NCBI RefSeq assembly: GCF_014652455.1
Contig: NZ_BMYV01000001.1
Coordinates: forward strand, 1-64,000
Direction of reading: 5' to 3'
DNA: 64,000 bases
DNA from: Litorimonas cladophorae
GTDB lineage: Bacteria; Pseudomonadota; Alphaproteobacteria; Caulobacterales; Maricaulaceae
Shown here: positions 9,237-18,122 of the stretch, piece after piece
Position numbering within the stretch: position 1 is the stretch's first letter
Layout: each line of letters opens with the position of its first letter
Program-made: the position numbers and the translations under genes
The notes under the pieces: generated by a model
The model's input: the letters and a program-made list of their open reading frames with translations, nothing else
Databases searched by the model: none
What the model was told of the DNA's origin: nothing

Positions 9237-10196
9237 ATGCGTTTGAACGAACTCAAAGACAATCAAGGCGCCACACACCGCAAAAAGCGGATCGGTCGCG
9301 GTATCGGCTCTGGTAAGGGCAAAACCGGCGGACGTGGTGTCAAAGGTCAAAAATCTCGCTCTGGTGTATCCATTAATGGATTCGAGGGCGGCCAAATGCC
9401 AATCTATATGCGCTTGCCAAAGCGTGGCTTTAACGCCCCGAACGCCAAGACATATCAAGAGCTGAGCATTGATAACCTAAATCGCGCACTCGAAGCTGGT
9501 AAAATTGACAGCAAAACAGACTATGACGGTGCTGCCCTTGTTGAGGCCGGCGTTATTCGTCGCGTCAAAGACGGCGTCCGTTTGATTGGTGCTGGTAAAG
9601 TATCCAAGCCTGTTAAGCTTCACGTTTCTGGTGCTACCAAAGGCGCTATCGCGGCTGTTGAAGCTGCCAAAGGCTCCGTCACTGTTCTAGACGAAGACAC
9701 TGTATATCGCGGTAAAGGCGAGAAGCAGGATCGTTCAGGCAAAGTTTCGAAGGCTGACAAGAAGGCGGCGGCTCTTGCGGCTGCACCCGCTGAAGCGCCA
9801 AAGGCTGAGAAAAAAGCGGCTGCGCCTAAAAAGGCGGCTGAGAAGAAAGCCCCTGCCAAGAAAGCTGCAAAAGCCGAAGATGGCGTGTCTGCTTATCTGG
9901 AGCCGACACAAAAGTTTGACGCTGATGCTGACAACGCTGTTGTTACCAAGATCGAAAAATATCTTGGTGCGTCCTTGAAAAACAAAGATGCGAAATACGT
10001 ATCTTGCACGGACGAGACAGAGCTTGAGACAATCGTCAAAGGCTTCATGAAGAAAAAAATGGGTATCGACGACAAAGACGCCGCGATGGAAAAAGTCAAA
10101 GCTGTCTGTGCAGAAATGAAACCTATGCGCATGAAAAACCGCGTTACTTTCTACTACTTGCTAGCCAAGAACGAAGGCAAGCTCGGCGAATTCTAA
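9237..10196 (+). CDS. rplO: 50S ribosomal protein L15 fused to a DUF2853-like domain
   Basis: Residues 1-155 or so are a complete L15: MRLNELKDNQGATHRKKRIG, GGRGVKGQKSRSG, FEGGQMPIYMRLPKRGFN, and the Rossmann-like end. L15 normally stops near residue 150-160, but this protein has 319 residues. Residues 160-214 are a Lys/Ala/Pro-rich linker (9714-9878). Residues 215-319 form a separate domain with TKIEKYLGASLKNKDAKYV, DETELETIVKGFMKKKMGI and a KNRVTFYYLLAKNEGKLGEF end. I recognise this as similar to DUF2853, a small helical bacterial family normally found as a free protein. The reading frame is continuous and there is no internal start with a clear ribosome-binding site. Function of the added domain is unknown. 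Confidence 0.93.
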   Translation: MRLNELKDNQGATHRKKRIGRGIGSGKGKTGGRGVKGQKSRSGVSINGFEGGQMPIYMRLPKRGFNAPNAKTYQELSIDNLNRALEAGKIDSKTDYDGAALVEAGVIRRVKDGVRLIGAGKVSKPVKLHVSGATKGAIAAVEAAKGSVTVLDEDTVYRGKGEKQDRSGKVSKADKKAAALAAAPAEAPKAEKKAAAPKKAAEKKAPAKKAAKAEDGVSAYLEPTQKFDADADNAVVTKIEKYLGASLKNKDAKYVSCTDETELETIVKGFMKKKMGIDDKDAAMEKVKAVCAEMKPMRMKNRVTFYYLLAKNEGKLGEF

Positions 10197-10204
10197 GCTA
10201 TTCT

Positions 10205-10242
10205 CAAGGCCGAATGCAGATGTAATGTCGCGTTCGGCCTTG
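10205..10242 (+). other. Hairpin between rplO and secY
   Basis: CAAGGCCGAA (10205-10214) and TTCGGCCTTG (10233-10242) form a perfect 10-bp stem with an 18-nt loop. AACATATTTGG follows, not a T-run, so efficient termination is unlikely. It lies in the 133-bp gap where ribosomal protein and translocon expression could be uncoupled. Confidence 0.5.
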
Positions 10243-10329
10243 AACATATTTGGCCTGTTACCACTTGGTACGAATACGCACATCGCGCTTTCACCAAATG
10301 ACGCGACGGACCGATAAAGGGAACGCATA

Positions 10330-11697
10330 ATGGCTTCAGCCTCCGAACAGCTCGCCGCGAATATGAACCTTGGAGTGTTTTCCAAGGCTAAAGAGCTGCA
10401 AAAGCGACTTCTCTTCACTCTTATGATCCTAGTGGTTTACCGTATCGGTACATTTGTGCCGATTCCAGGCATGGACATGGAAGCCTTTCAGGCGGCCTTC
10501 GGATCGGGAACTAGCGGCGGCGGTCTGCTAGACCGTTTCAATATGTTCTCTGGCGGTGCCGTTGAACGGATGGCCATCTTTGCCCTCAACGTTATGCCTT
10601 ATATTTCGGCATCGATCATCATGACCTTGTTGAAGGGGTCGGTCGCATCGCTCAAAGAGCTCGACAAAGACGGCGAGCAGGGTCGCAAGCAGATCAACCA
10701 ATATACGCGTTACCTCACAGTTTTCCTCGCAGCTTTCCAAGCCTTTGGTATCGCGCGTGCGTTGCAAGGCACAGAGGGCGCCGTCATCAATCCAGGACTG
10801 TTCTTCCAAGCCTCAACAGTGATTACGCTTGTTGGTGGAACGATGTTCCTCATGTGGTTGGGTGAGCAAGTTACGGCGCGCGGTGTCGGTAACGGTGTGT
10901 CCTTGATCATCTTTGCCGGTATTGTGGCGGAGCTGCCTAAAGCATTGTTCCAGCTCTTCGGTATGAACCAGTCTGGAGAGATTGGCGAAGCCCTCTTGGC
11001 CATCCTGATTGTGATGTTTATCGGTCTTATCATGCTGATCGTTTATGTAGAACGCGCGCAACGGCGTCTGCGGGTTCAATATCCAAAGCGCCAAATGGCG
11101 GGCGGCAAGCAATTTGGTGGCGAGAATTCCTTCATGCCGCTTAAGCTAAACACAGCGGGTGTTATCCCACCTATTTTCGCAAGTTCCCTTCTTCTACTGC
11201 CGGCAACTTTCGGTCAGATCTTTGTCGGTGGTGATGGCGCTGCCTCGGGCATCATGGGGACTGTGCTTGCATATCTCGGGTATGGTTCGCCGACTTATTT
11301 GGTGCTGTACGGCCTCCTGATCATCTTCTTCTGTTACTTCTATGTACCTTACGTATTCAAACCAGACGATGTCGCGGATAACCTTCGCAAGAATGGCGGC
11401 TTCCTTCCTGGCATTCGTCCCGGACAGCGGACAGCGGAATATCTTAGCTACGTCCTTTCCCGATTGACCTTTATCGGCGCGATCTATGTGGCGTTCGTTT
11501 GTGTGCTTCCAGAGGCATTTATCGCGCGCAGTGGTAATATTCCTGTTTCCGTGGCCATGTTGATTGGCGGTATGAGCTTGCTCATTATTGTTTCCGTTAC
11601 ATTGGACACCGTTGCACAAATTCAGTCTCACTTGATTGCGCATCAGTATGAGGGCCTAATCAAGAAGTCCCGCATGCGTCGCCGCAACAAGACGTAA
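10330..11697 (+). CDS. secY: Protein translocase subunit SecY
   Basis: This 455-residue multi-pass membrane protein forms the SecYEG channel. Visible landmarks are the plug/TM2 region with GGAVERMAIFALNVMPYISASIIM, QYTRYLTVFLA, WLGEQVTARGVGNGVSLIIF, the cytoplasmic loop AQRRLRVQYPKRQ, and PDDVADNLRKNGGFLPGIRPG. The length is slightly above the E. coli 443. It follows rplO with a 133-bp gap that holds a hairpin, and precedes adk by 10 bp, the typical spc-operon end. Confidence 0.98.
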   Translation: MASASEQLAANMNLGVFSKAKELQKRLLFTLMILVVYRIGTFVPIPGMDMEAFQAAFGSGTSGGGLLDRFNMFSGGAVERMAIFALNVMPYISASIIMTLLKGSVASLKELDKDGEQGRKQINQYTRYLTVFLAAFQAFGIARALQGTEGAVINPGLFFQASTVITLVGGTMFLMWLGEQVTARGVGNGVSLIIFAGIVAELPKALFQLFGMNQSGEIGEALLAILIVMFIGLIMLIVYVERAQRRLRVQYPKRQMAGGKQFGGENSFMPLKLNTAGVIPPIFASSLLLLPATFGQIFVGGDGAASGIMGTVLAYLGYGSPTYLVLYGLLIIFFCYFYVPYVFKPDDVADNLRKNGGFLPGIRPGQRTAEYLSYVLSRLTFIGAIYVAFVCVLPEAFIARSGNIPVSVAMLIGGMSLLIIVSVTLDTVAQIQSHLIAHQYEGLIKKSRMRRRNKT

Positions 11698-11707
11698 GAG
11701 GGAACCC

Positions 11708-12334
11708 ATGGCTTTGAATCTCGTTCTCTTTGGTCCGCCTGCAGCAGGTAAGGGTACACAGGCAAAGCGTCTGGTATCCGAACGTAAGCTGGTGCAACTC
11801 TCGACTGGTGATATGTTGCGGGCAGCAAAGCGTTCAGGATCAGAGTTAGGCCTAAAAGTTGCCGACATCATGGATAATGGCAAATTGGTCAGCGATGAGA
11901 TTGTTATCGCTTTGATCGAAGAGCAACTCGACGCGCAGGCGGGTGCCGCAGGATTTATTTTCGATGGTTTCCCAAGAACGGTCGCCCAAGCAGAAGCGCT
12001 CGATAGTGTACTGCAAAAACGTGGCGAATCGGTAGACTCGGTTATCCGTCTCAAAGTAGACGACGCCTCAATCCTAGGACGGATCGCGACTCGCTTTGCC
12101 GAGCAGGGGCGTAAGGATGATAATCCTGAAACCTTCAAGGTTCGCCTAAACGCATATAATACCCAAACCGCACCTTTACTGCCTTATTACTCGGCGCAAG
12201 GGAAGCTGACCGAAGTGGATGGCATGGCGGATATTGAGACAGTTGCGACTTCTATAAAAGAAGTTCTCGATCGTCAGGCTTCTCCGAAAGGTGAGCCGAA
12301 AAAAAGTTTTTTTGCGCGCCTTTTCGGTCGTTAA
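11708..12334 (+). CDS. adk: Adenylate kinase
   Basis: A 208-residue kinase converting AMP and ATP to two ADP. The P-loop is LFGPPAAGKGTQAKRL at residues 7-22, the AMP site is STGDMLRAA, and FDGFPRTVAQAE is the conserved adenylate kinase motif. The LID region (residues 120-140, TRFAEQGRKDDNPETFKVRL) is the short form without a zinc site. A C-terminal basic tail (SPKGEPKKSFFARLFGR) extends past the usual end. A GAGGGAACCC site precedes the ATG. Confidence 0.97.
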   Translation: MALNLVLFGPPAAGKGTQAKRLVSERKLVQLSTGDMLRAAKRSGSELGLKVADIMDNGKLVSDEIVIALIEEQLDAQAGAAGFIFDGFPRTVAQAEALDSVLQKRGESVDSVIRLKVDDASILGRIATRFAEQGRKDDNPETFKVRLNAYNTQTAPLLPYYSAQGKLTEVDGMADIETVATSIKEVLDRQASPKGEPKKSFFARLFGR

Positions 12335-12351
12335 GAAAAACGAAGAACACT

Positions 12352-12467
12352 GAAGGCATTTGCCTTCGAAGATATCAGTACGAGTGGTTGACGCCACTCG
12401 TTAATAGGACTAAGTGACCCGCTTTCGCGGCAGACGTCATCGGCTACCGTTCCATTTGTTATGGAAC
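12352..12467 (+). promoter_or_regulatory. Leader with three hairpins upstream of rpsM
   Basis: Three perfect inverted repeats lie in a row in the 182-bp adk-rpsM gap: GAAGGC/GCCTTC (12352-12367), CGAGTGG/CCACTCG (12381-12400) and GTTCCAT/ATGGAAC (12449-12467). None is followed by a T-run. The arrangement looks like a structured leader that could host translational control of the alpha operon. In E. coli the equivalent leader binds S4; here the ligand is not known and regulation is inference. Confidence 0.45.
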
Positions 12468-12516
12468 AAGCAGACGCGCCTCGCCGAACCGGAACCGGAT
12501 TGAATTGGAGGCCGAA

Positions 12517-12885
12517 TTGGCTCGTATTGCTGGGGTAAATATCCCGACCAACAAACGCGTTGAAATCGCGCTACGTTATATTCACGGCATCGGTCCGGCG
12601 AAAGCCACCGAAATCTGTGATAAAGTGGGAATCGCGCGCGAACGTCGCGTGCATGACCTAACAGATCAGGAAGTTCTCCAGATCCGCGAAACAATTGATG
12701 CCGACCATCAGGTCGAAGGCGATCTGCGCCGCGAAGTTTCCCAAAACATCAAACGTTTGATGGATATGGGTAACTACCGTGGTCTGCGTCACCGTCGTGG
12801 CCTGCCCGTTCGTGGTCAGCGTACACACACAAACGCTCGCACCCGCAAGGGCCCCGCTAAAGCCATCGCCGGCAAGAAGAAGTAA
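12517..12885 (+). CDS. rpsM: 30S ribosomal protein S13 (TTG start)
   Basis: The expected S13 N-terminus, (M)[19 protein letters not shown], begins exactly at a TTG codon at 12517, with GGAG at 12507-12510 seven bases before it. There is no in-frame ATG near. This gives 122 residues, the family norm; a second TTG at 12505 would add MEAE and overlap the ribosome-binding site. The C-terminal [20 protein letters not shown] is diagnostic. S13 contacts P-site tRNA and S19 in the 30S head. Confidence 0.95.
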   Translation: MARIAGVNIPTNKRVEIALRYIHGIGPAKATEICDKVGIARERRVHDLTDQEVLQIRETIDADHQVEGDLRREVSQNIKRLMDMGNYRGLRHRRGLPVRGQRTHTNARTRKGPAKAIAGKKK

Positions 12886-12896
12886 GGTAGTCCACA

Positions 12897-13286
12897 ATGG
12901 CTAAAGAACCAGGCCGCGTCCGCCGCGCCGATCGGAAAAACATTACGTCCGGCGTCGCGCACATCAACGCAACATTTAACAACACAATGGTCATGATCAC
13001 CGACGCACAGGGTAACGCTGTGTCATGGTGTTCCGCCGGTGCTATGGGCTTTAAAGGCTCACGTAAATCTACGCCTTATGCGGCTCAGGTTGCTGCGGAA
13101 GAAGCGGCTCGCAAAGCTGCTGAGCATGGTATGAACACGTTGGAAGTCAATGTGAACGGGCCAGGTTCGGGTCGCGAATCAGCTGTCCGTGCTTTGGCTG
13201 CCGCAGGTATGAACATCACGACTATTCGTGACGTGACACCAATCCCACATAATGGCTGCCGCCCACCAAAGCGCCGCCGCGTCTAA
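12897..13286 (+). CDS. rpsK: 30S ribosomal protein S11
   Basis: The 129-residue protein shows [20 protein letters not shown] and ends [19 protein letters not shown], which is the invariant S11 tail. S11 lies on the 30S platform next to the E-site mRNA. It follows rpsM by 11 bp. After its stop a weak GTCC-AAGG-GGAC hairpin plus T6 (around 13297-13314) could trim some transcripts before rpoA. Confidence 0.98.
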   Translation: MAKEPGRVRRADRKNITSGVAHINATFNNTMVMITDAQGNAVSWCSAGAMGFKGSRKSTPYAAQVAAEEAARKAAEHGMNTLEVNVNGPGSGRESAVRALAAAGMNITTIRDVTPIPHNGCRPPKRRRV

Positions 13287-13387
13287 TTTAGACGTCCAAG
13301 GGGACTTTTTTCGGCGTGTCTTTTCATTTGGAAGGGCGCGCCAAACGCTTACTTGGCCTCTAAAGCCAAATTAGGAAGGCGAAACTC

Positions 13388-14404
13388 GTGATTGAAAAAA
13401 ACTGGCAAGAACTTATCCGTCCGATCAACCCAGAGATCGAACCTGGTCGTGATCCGTCTCGTAAGGCGCTAATCATTGCTGAGCCGCTTGAGCGTGGCTT
13501 TGGTATGACACTTGGTAACGCATTGCGTCGTGTACTTTTGTCTTCCCTACAGGGTGCGGCCGTCTCTGCCGTGCAAATCGACGGTATCGTGCATGAATTC
13601 ACATCCATCCCAAATGTTCGCGAAGATGTCACAAACATCGTCCTGAACATCAAAGGCTTGGCTGTTCGTCTTCACGCTGACGGTCCAAAAAAGCTTCTTC
13701 TACGCAAGCAGGGTGCAGGTCCTGTCACCGGCGCTGACATTGAAGAAACAGCTGATGTTGAAATTCTAAACAAAGACCACGTCATCTGTACCGCTGATGA
13801 GGGCGCTGACATCCGTATGGAACTTACAGTCACCTCCGGCAAAGGCTATGTGCCTGCGTCTGCATCGCGTCCTGAAGATGCGCCAATTGGCTTGATTTCC
13901 ATCGATGCGCTCTATTCCCCAGTTAAGCGGGTGGCTTACCGCGTTGAAGACACACGTGAAGGCCAAGTTCTCGATTATGATAAACTCATCATCGATATCG
14001 AAACAAATGCCGCTGTCACGCCAGAGGATGCTATCGCTGTTGCAGCGCGTATCCTGCAAGACCAGTTCCAAGTGTTCGTCAACTTTGACGATCCAGAGGA
14101 TGTCTCTCGCGGCGAAGAGAAGCCAGAGCTCGACTTTAACCCAGCGCTCCTGCGCAAAGTTGACGAGCTTGAGCTCTCTGTTCGTTCGGCCAACTGCTTG
14201 AAGAACGACAACATCGTTTACATCGGCGACCTTATTCAGAAGTCCGAAGCTGAAATGCTCCGTACACCGAACTTTGGTCGTAAATCACTCAATGAGATCA
14301 AAGAAGTTCTTGCTGCCATGGGTCTACACCTCGGCATGGATGCGCCAAACTGGCCGCCAGAGAACATCGAAGAGCTTGCAAAGAAATATGACGATCACAT
14401 CTAG
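13388..14404 (+). CDS. rpoA: RNA polymerase alpha subunit
   Basis: This 338-residue subunit begins at GTG (13388), with [17 protein letters not shown]. The N-terminal assembly domain holds [23 protein letters not shown] (about residues 30-52). The C-terminal domain (alpha-CTD, about 250-325) holds [20 protein letters not shown] and [20 protein letters not shown], which bind UP elements and activators. An AGGAAGGCGAAACTC site precedes the GTG. rpsD is absent between rpsK and rpoA, as in other alphaproteobacteria. Confidence 0.98.
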   Translation: MIEKNWQELIRPINPEIEPGRDPSRKALIIAEPLERGFGMTLGNALRRVLLSSLQGAAVSAVQIDGIVHEFTSIPNVREDVTNIVLNIKGLAVRLHADGPKKLLLRKQGAGPVTGADIEETADVEILNKDHVICTADEGADIRMELTVTSGKGYVPASASRPEDAPIGLISIDALYSPVKRVAYRVEDTREGQVLDYDKLIIDIETNAAVTPEDAIAVAARILQDQFQVFVNFDDPEDVSRGEEKPELDFNPALLRKVDELELSVRSANCLKNDNIVYIGDLIQKSEAEMLRTPNFGRKSLNEIKEVLAAMGLHLGMDAPNWPPENIEELAKKYDDHI

Positions 14405-14452
14405 GCTTTCGGCTTAGATTGATCCCAACGAACACCTTAGAGGAATACCATC

Positions 14453-14863
14453 ATGCGTCATAAGATGGCCCACCGTAAACTGAACCGCACAGCGTCTCAC
14501 CGCAAAGCGATGTTCGCAAATATGTCCAGCTCGCTTGTCGAGCACGAGCAAATCGTAACGACACTGCCAAAGGCGAAAGAACTTCGTCCTTTCGTTGAGA
14601 AGCTCGTTACGCTTGCGAAAAAGGGTGACCTGAATTCCCGTCGTATTGCGATCTCTCGCATGCGCAACAAAGAACAAGCTAAGAAGCTTTTTGACATCCT
14701 TGGTCCTCGCTATGCTGAGCGTCCAGGTGGCTATATCCGCATCATGAAAGCGGGCTTCCGCTATGGTGACAACGCGCCAATGGCCGTTATCGAATTCGTC
14801 GACCGTGATGAGAGCGCTAAAGGTAAAGTTGATCGCGAACGCGCGGAAGCTGTTGACGCATAA
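14453..14863 (+). CDS. rplQ: 50S ribosomal protein L17
   Basis: A 136-residue protein with [20 protein letters not shown], then the helical core and [28 protein letters not shown] split over the end. It sits near the exit tunnel. The last 20 residues ([17 protein letters not shown]) are a charged tail. This is the last gene of the alpha operon, followed directly by a strong terminator. Confidence 0.97.
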   Translation: MRHKMAHRKLNRTASHRKAMFANMSSSLVEHEQIVTTLPKAKELRPFVEKLVTLAKKGDLNSRRIAISRMRNKEQAKKLFDILGPRYAERPGGYIRIMKAGFRYGDNAPMAVIEFVDRDESAKGKVDRERAEAVDA

Positions 14864-14882
14864 CCGCTTCAATATCTCGAAT

Positions 14883-14916
14883 AAAAAAAACCGTGGCCTT
14901 GGCCGCGGTTTTTTTG
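14883..14916 (+). terminator. Intrinsic terminator of the ribosomal superoperon
   Basis: ACCGTGGCC, a TT loop and GGCCGCGGT form a 9-bp stem with one G-T pair. It is flanked by A8 and T7, so it could act in both directions. It lies 19 bp after the rplQ stop. Confidence 0.93.
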
Positions 14917-15037
14917 TGCCTGCTGTTTCGAAACAAGTTCACGACGGCATGGTTAGTCGCTTCGATATGCCATTTTGAATATGGACCAACTTCAGCTAGT
15001 GTTGTCTCTGTCGGCGTAGCGATAAGGATAAGATGTT

Positions 15038-15511
15038 ATGGTTCAGCTTAAGATTAATGGTCAATCTGCGGAATTGGATGTATCTCCTGATACGCCTTTG
15101 CTCTGGGCTGTGCGCGAACAGCTTGGTCTAACGGGGACAAAATTTGGATGCGGCATTGCGATGTGCGGCGCCTGTACGGTTCACGTTGACGGACAACCCG
15201 TGCGATCTTGCTCTACGGCCATTGCCGACGTCGAAGGGGCAAATGTGACGACCATCGAAGGCATCAAGAACGCCGACGGAACCTTACATGCCGTCCAACA
15301 AGCCTGGGTCGATCATCAGGTCCCACAATGCGGATATTGTCAGTCTGGACAGATCATGAGCGCGGTCGCTTTACTGCGCGATAGGCCTAACCCCACCGAT
15401 TCGGATATTGATACGGCGATGTCGGGCAACATTTGTCGCTGCGGAATGTATGACCGTATTCGCGCCGCGATTAAAACCGCTGCGAAAAACACCAAGGTGG
15501 TGGGAGGTTAG
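15038..15511 (+). CDS. (2Fe-2S)-binding subunit of a molybdenum hydroxylase (IorA-like)
   Basis: The 157-residue protein is a small xanthine-oxidase-family iron-sulfur subunit. The plant-type 2Fe-2S site is in [20 protein letters not shown], and the second cluster site is [12 protein letters not shown] plus [15 protein letters not shown]. It passes electrons between the molybdopterin subunit encoded 2 bp downstream and an acceptor. No FAD subunit is nearby, so it fits the two-subunit isoquinoline 1-oxidoreductase or aldehyde dehydrogenase (IorAB) class. The substrate cannot be told from the sequence. It has no signal peptide of its own. Confidence 0.9.
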   Translation: MVQLKINGQSAELDVSPDTPLLWAVREQLGLTGTKFGCGIAMCGACTVHVDGQPVRSCSTAIADVEGANVTTIEGIKNADGTLHAVQQAWVDHQVPQCGYCQSGQIMSAVALLRDRPNPTDSDIDTAMSGNICRCGMYDRIRAAIKTAAKNTKVVGG

Positions 15512-15513
15512 TT

Positions 15514-17781
15514 ATGGCTCAGGATATTATGACAGCGACTGACACTCCGGAAAATAACGGCAAAAAGACGAAGGTGAAGAAGAAGGGGCGTTGGACCCGT
15601 CGGGGTTTCATCGGTGCGGGCTTGGTGGCCGGTGGCGCACTCGTGGTCGGCGTTGCGATTCGTCCCGGCGACCGCACAGGCACGCTAGAAAAATATGTCG
15701 CTGGAGAGGGCGAACATTTGGTCGCCGCTTGGGTGAAAATCTCAGAAGATAATAAAATCACAGCGATTATCCCCCATGGTGAAATGGGCCAGGGTATTCA
15801 CACGGCCTTATCTGCCATGCTCGCCGAGGAGATGGACGCGGATTGGGACGCTCTTGATATCATCGAGGCCCCAGCTGAAAAAGACTATGCGAATTTTCCA
15901 CTCGTGCGCGGGTTTGCAACTGGCGGCAAGAAAGTCCCAGGTTTCGTGTTTGATACGCTCAACGGCGCAATGCTTGGCATAGCGAAAAAGATGGATATGC
16001 AAATTACGGGCGGATCAACGTCGGTCCGTTTCACCGGTACGGGTGCCATGCAAACGGCAGGTGCTGCGGCGCGTGAGCTGATAATGAAAGCCGCCGCCAA
16101 AGAATGGGACGTTCCCGTGTCGGCTCTGCGTACATCCAAAAGCAGAGTTCACCATGACGGCTCCAACCGCAGCGCGCCTTATGGTCAATTTGCGGCAGCC
16201 GCGTCCGAGATGACGCCAAACCTGCATCCGAAACTTAAATCCCGCAAAGACTATACGTTGATGGGGCAATCGCTTCCACGTGTTGATATTCCGGCGAAGG
16301 TTGATGGCACAGCGAATTTCGGGATTGATGCCAAAGTTGACGGCATGAAATATGCGACCGTCATGGCGGCCCCCGTACATGGTCAAACGGTCGCGAGCTT
16401 AGACGCGTCGGCTGCCGAGGCCATGCCTGGCGTCATTTCTGTTCATAATATGGGCGGTTATGTCGGCGTCGTGGCAGAGGGCTACTGGCCTGCGCAACAG
16501 GCGCTCTACGCGCTGGATGTGGAATTCACGACGTCAGACGCGAGTACGCTCAGCCAAGAGCAACTCTTCGCTCAATTTGGCGAAGCGCTCGAGACCGGTA
16601 AACGCAAAGTCATGCATAAAGCGGGCAATGTGACAAAGGGGGCCGAAGGTGCAGCCCGTGTAATCGAAGCTGAATATGCCGTTCCCTATCTGGCCCATGC
16701 GTGCATGGAGCCAATGAACGCCACGGCCTGGGTGCGGGACGGGAAAGCCGATATTTGGTGCGGCACGCAAAACCCACTGGGAACCCGCATGGCCGTCGCC
16801 AAAGCGCTCGCATTTGACGCTGAAAACGTCAAACTCAATACGGCCTTTATGGGCGGAGGTTTCGGCCGCCGGGCCATTCCTGATTACGTGTTGCAAGCGG
16901 CTGCGCTCTCACAAGCGTCTGGGCACCCTGTGAAACTGATCTGGAGTCGTGAAGAGACAACGCAACAAGATCATTACCGTCCAGCCGTTTTGGGTCGCTT
17001 TAAAGCCGCTGTCGATGCGGAGGGTATACCGCTGACGTGGGAAAGTGTCTTCAACCACGAAGGCGAACCCAAAGAGGCAAGCGATATTGCCTATAATATC
17101 CCGAATAAAAAGGTCGAAGTCGTCGAGAGCCCGTCTCACACGCGTCTGGGCCCGTGGCGTTCGGTGGATCACACGCAACATGGATATTTCACCGAAAGCT
17201 TCATTGAAGAACTCGCCCATGCCGCAGGTAAAGATGGCTATGAATATCGCCGCGCTTTGCTGGCGGATAAGCCACGCTTTGTGAAGGTTCTGGATGCGGC
17301 TGCTAAACTCGGGAATTGGGGCGAAACCCTACCTGCGGGACAAGCCAGAGGTATCTCTATCGTGGAAAGCTTCATGACCATCTGCGCGCAAGTTGTGACG
17401 GTTGATATGCGCGATGGTGATCCACGTGTTGTGCATGTGGCCTGTGCCGCCGACCCAGGCTTTGCGGTGAATCCTGATGGGTTTGAAGCGCAAATGCAAA
17501 GTGGTATTATTTACGGTCTTTGCGCTGCTCTGAAGGGCGAAATTTCGATTGAGGACGGCGCTGTCATGCAAAGTAATTTCCACGATTACGAAATCCTACG
17601 CATGGACGAAGCCCCAAAAATCGACACGATCATTTTGGAAAGCGATGCCCATATTGGCGGCGGCGGCGAGCCCGGAACACCGCCCATCGCGCCTGCGCTC
17701 GCCAATGCAGTCTTTAACGCAACGGGCAAACGTCTCCGCAAATTACCGATTCGAGATATTGGGTTGGGTGCTGCGAGTTAA
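15514..17781 (+). CDS. Molybdopterin-binding subunit of a xanthine dehydrogenase family enzyme (IorB-like), Tat-exported
   Basis: This 755-residue protein is the catalytic partner of the preceding 2Fe-2S subunit. A twin-arginine signal is seen at residues 29-35 (RRGFIGA), followed by a hydrophobic stretch; the long basic N-terminus before it is unusual. Catalytic landmarks include HGEMGQGIHTALSAMLAEEM, MGGGFGRRAIPDYVLQAA, PWRSVDHTQHGYFTESFIEE and GGGGEPGTPPIAPALANA, whose Glu is the expected active-site base. The small subunit probably travels with it to the periplasm, as known for IorAB-type enzymes. The electron acceptor is probably a cytochrome, not seen here. Confidence 0.9.
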   Translation: MAQDIMTATDTPENNGKKTKVKKKGRWTRRGFIGAGLVAGGALVVGVAIRPGDRTGTLEKYVAGEGEHLVAAWVKISEDNKITAIIPHGEMGQGIHTALSAMLAEEMDADWDALDIIEAPAEKDYANFPLVRGFATGGKKVPGFVFDTLNGAMLGIAKKMDMQITGGSTSVRFTGTGAMQTAGAAARELIMKAAAKEWDVPVSALRTSKSRVHHDGSNRSAPYGQFAAAASEMTPNLHPKLKSRKDYTLMGQSLPRVDIPAKVDGTANFGIDAKVDGMKYATVMAAPVHGQTVASLDASAAEAMPGVISVHNMGGYVGVVAEGYWPAQQALYALDVEFTTSDASTLSQEQLFAQFGEALETGKRKVMHKAGNVTKGAEGAARVIEAEYAVPYLAHACMEPMNATAWVRDGKADIWCGTQNPLGTRMAVAKALAFDAENVKLNTAFMGGGFGRRAIPDYVLQAAALSQASGHPVKLIWSREETTQQDHYRPAVLGRFKAAVDAEGIPLTWESVFNHEGEPKEASDIAYNIPNKKVEVVESPSHTRLGPWRSVDHTQHGYFTESFIEELAHAAGKDGYEYRRALLADKPRFVKVLDAAAKLGNWGETLPAGQARGISIVESFMTICAQVVTVDMRDGDPRVVHVACAADPGFAVNPDGFEAQMQSGIIYGLCAALKGEISIEDGAVMQSNFHDYEILRMDEAPKIDTIILESDAHIGGGGEPGTPPIAPALANAVFNATGKRLRKLPIRDIGLGAAS

Positions 17782-17791
17782 AAAAAGAGTC

Positions 17792-18037
17792 GTGAAAAAG
17801 AAGCGCGGAATAGCGAAAGCTCTTGATGAAGTCTCTAGAATTGACCTTGAGAAACTTTCCACGGGTGCATTGCTGGCGCGCCTCAACAAACTATGATGGT
17901 GTTATGAAAACTTTGAAGCCGCCAGTGACTACTCCAAGGATGAGTTGATCGCGGCAGAAGCCAAAATTCTATTTAAATCTGATCTCAGATGGAAAAAGGC
18001 ATATCGTGATGTGAAACAAGTATTGGCGTCAAGGTAG
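17792..18037 (+). pseudogene. Small unidentified gene interrupted by an in-frame TGA
   Basis: An open frame begins at GTG 17792 (or GTG 17768) and reads KKKRGIAKALDEVSRIDLEK, LSTGALLARLNKL, then TGA at 17894-17896. The same frame goes on without break as WCYENFEAASDYSKDELIAA, then KILFKSDLRWKKAYRDVKQV to TAG at 18035-18037. Both halves look like one protein of about 81 residues. The stop could come from one CGA (Arg) to TGA change. No SECIS or other recoding signal was noticed. The family was not identified with certainty, and a two-gene reading cannot be excluded. Confidence 0.55.
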
Positions 18038-18122
18038 CACGTCGATTCGAAACCTTGAAAGTGCAATTTGCCAATTTTTATTTGCGGGCCAGCTTGGGGT
18101 AACGCCCCAATGATTTTGTTCT

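Noticed and set aside
13297-13314. GTCC-AAGG-GGAC hairpin plus T6 after rpsK
   Set aside because: Only a 4-bp stem; too weak to call a terminator inside the alpha operon.
17768-17896. Selenocysteine or programmed read-through at TGA 17894
   Set aside because: No SECIS-like hairpin was found just after the TGA, and the site would suit Arg from a single base change; a pseudogene is simpler.
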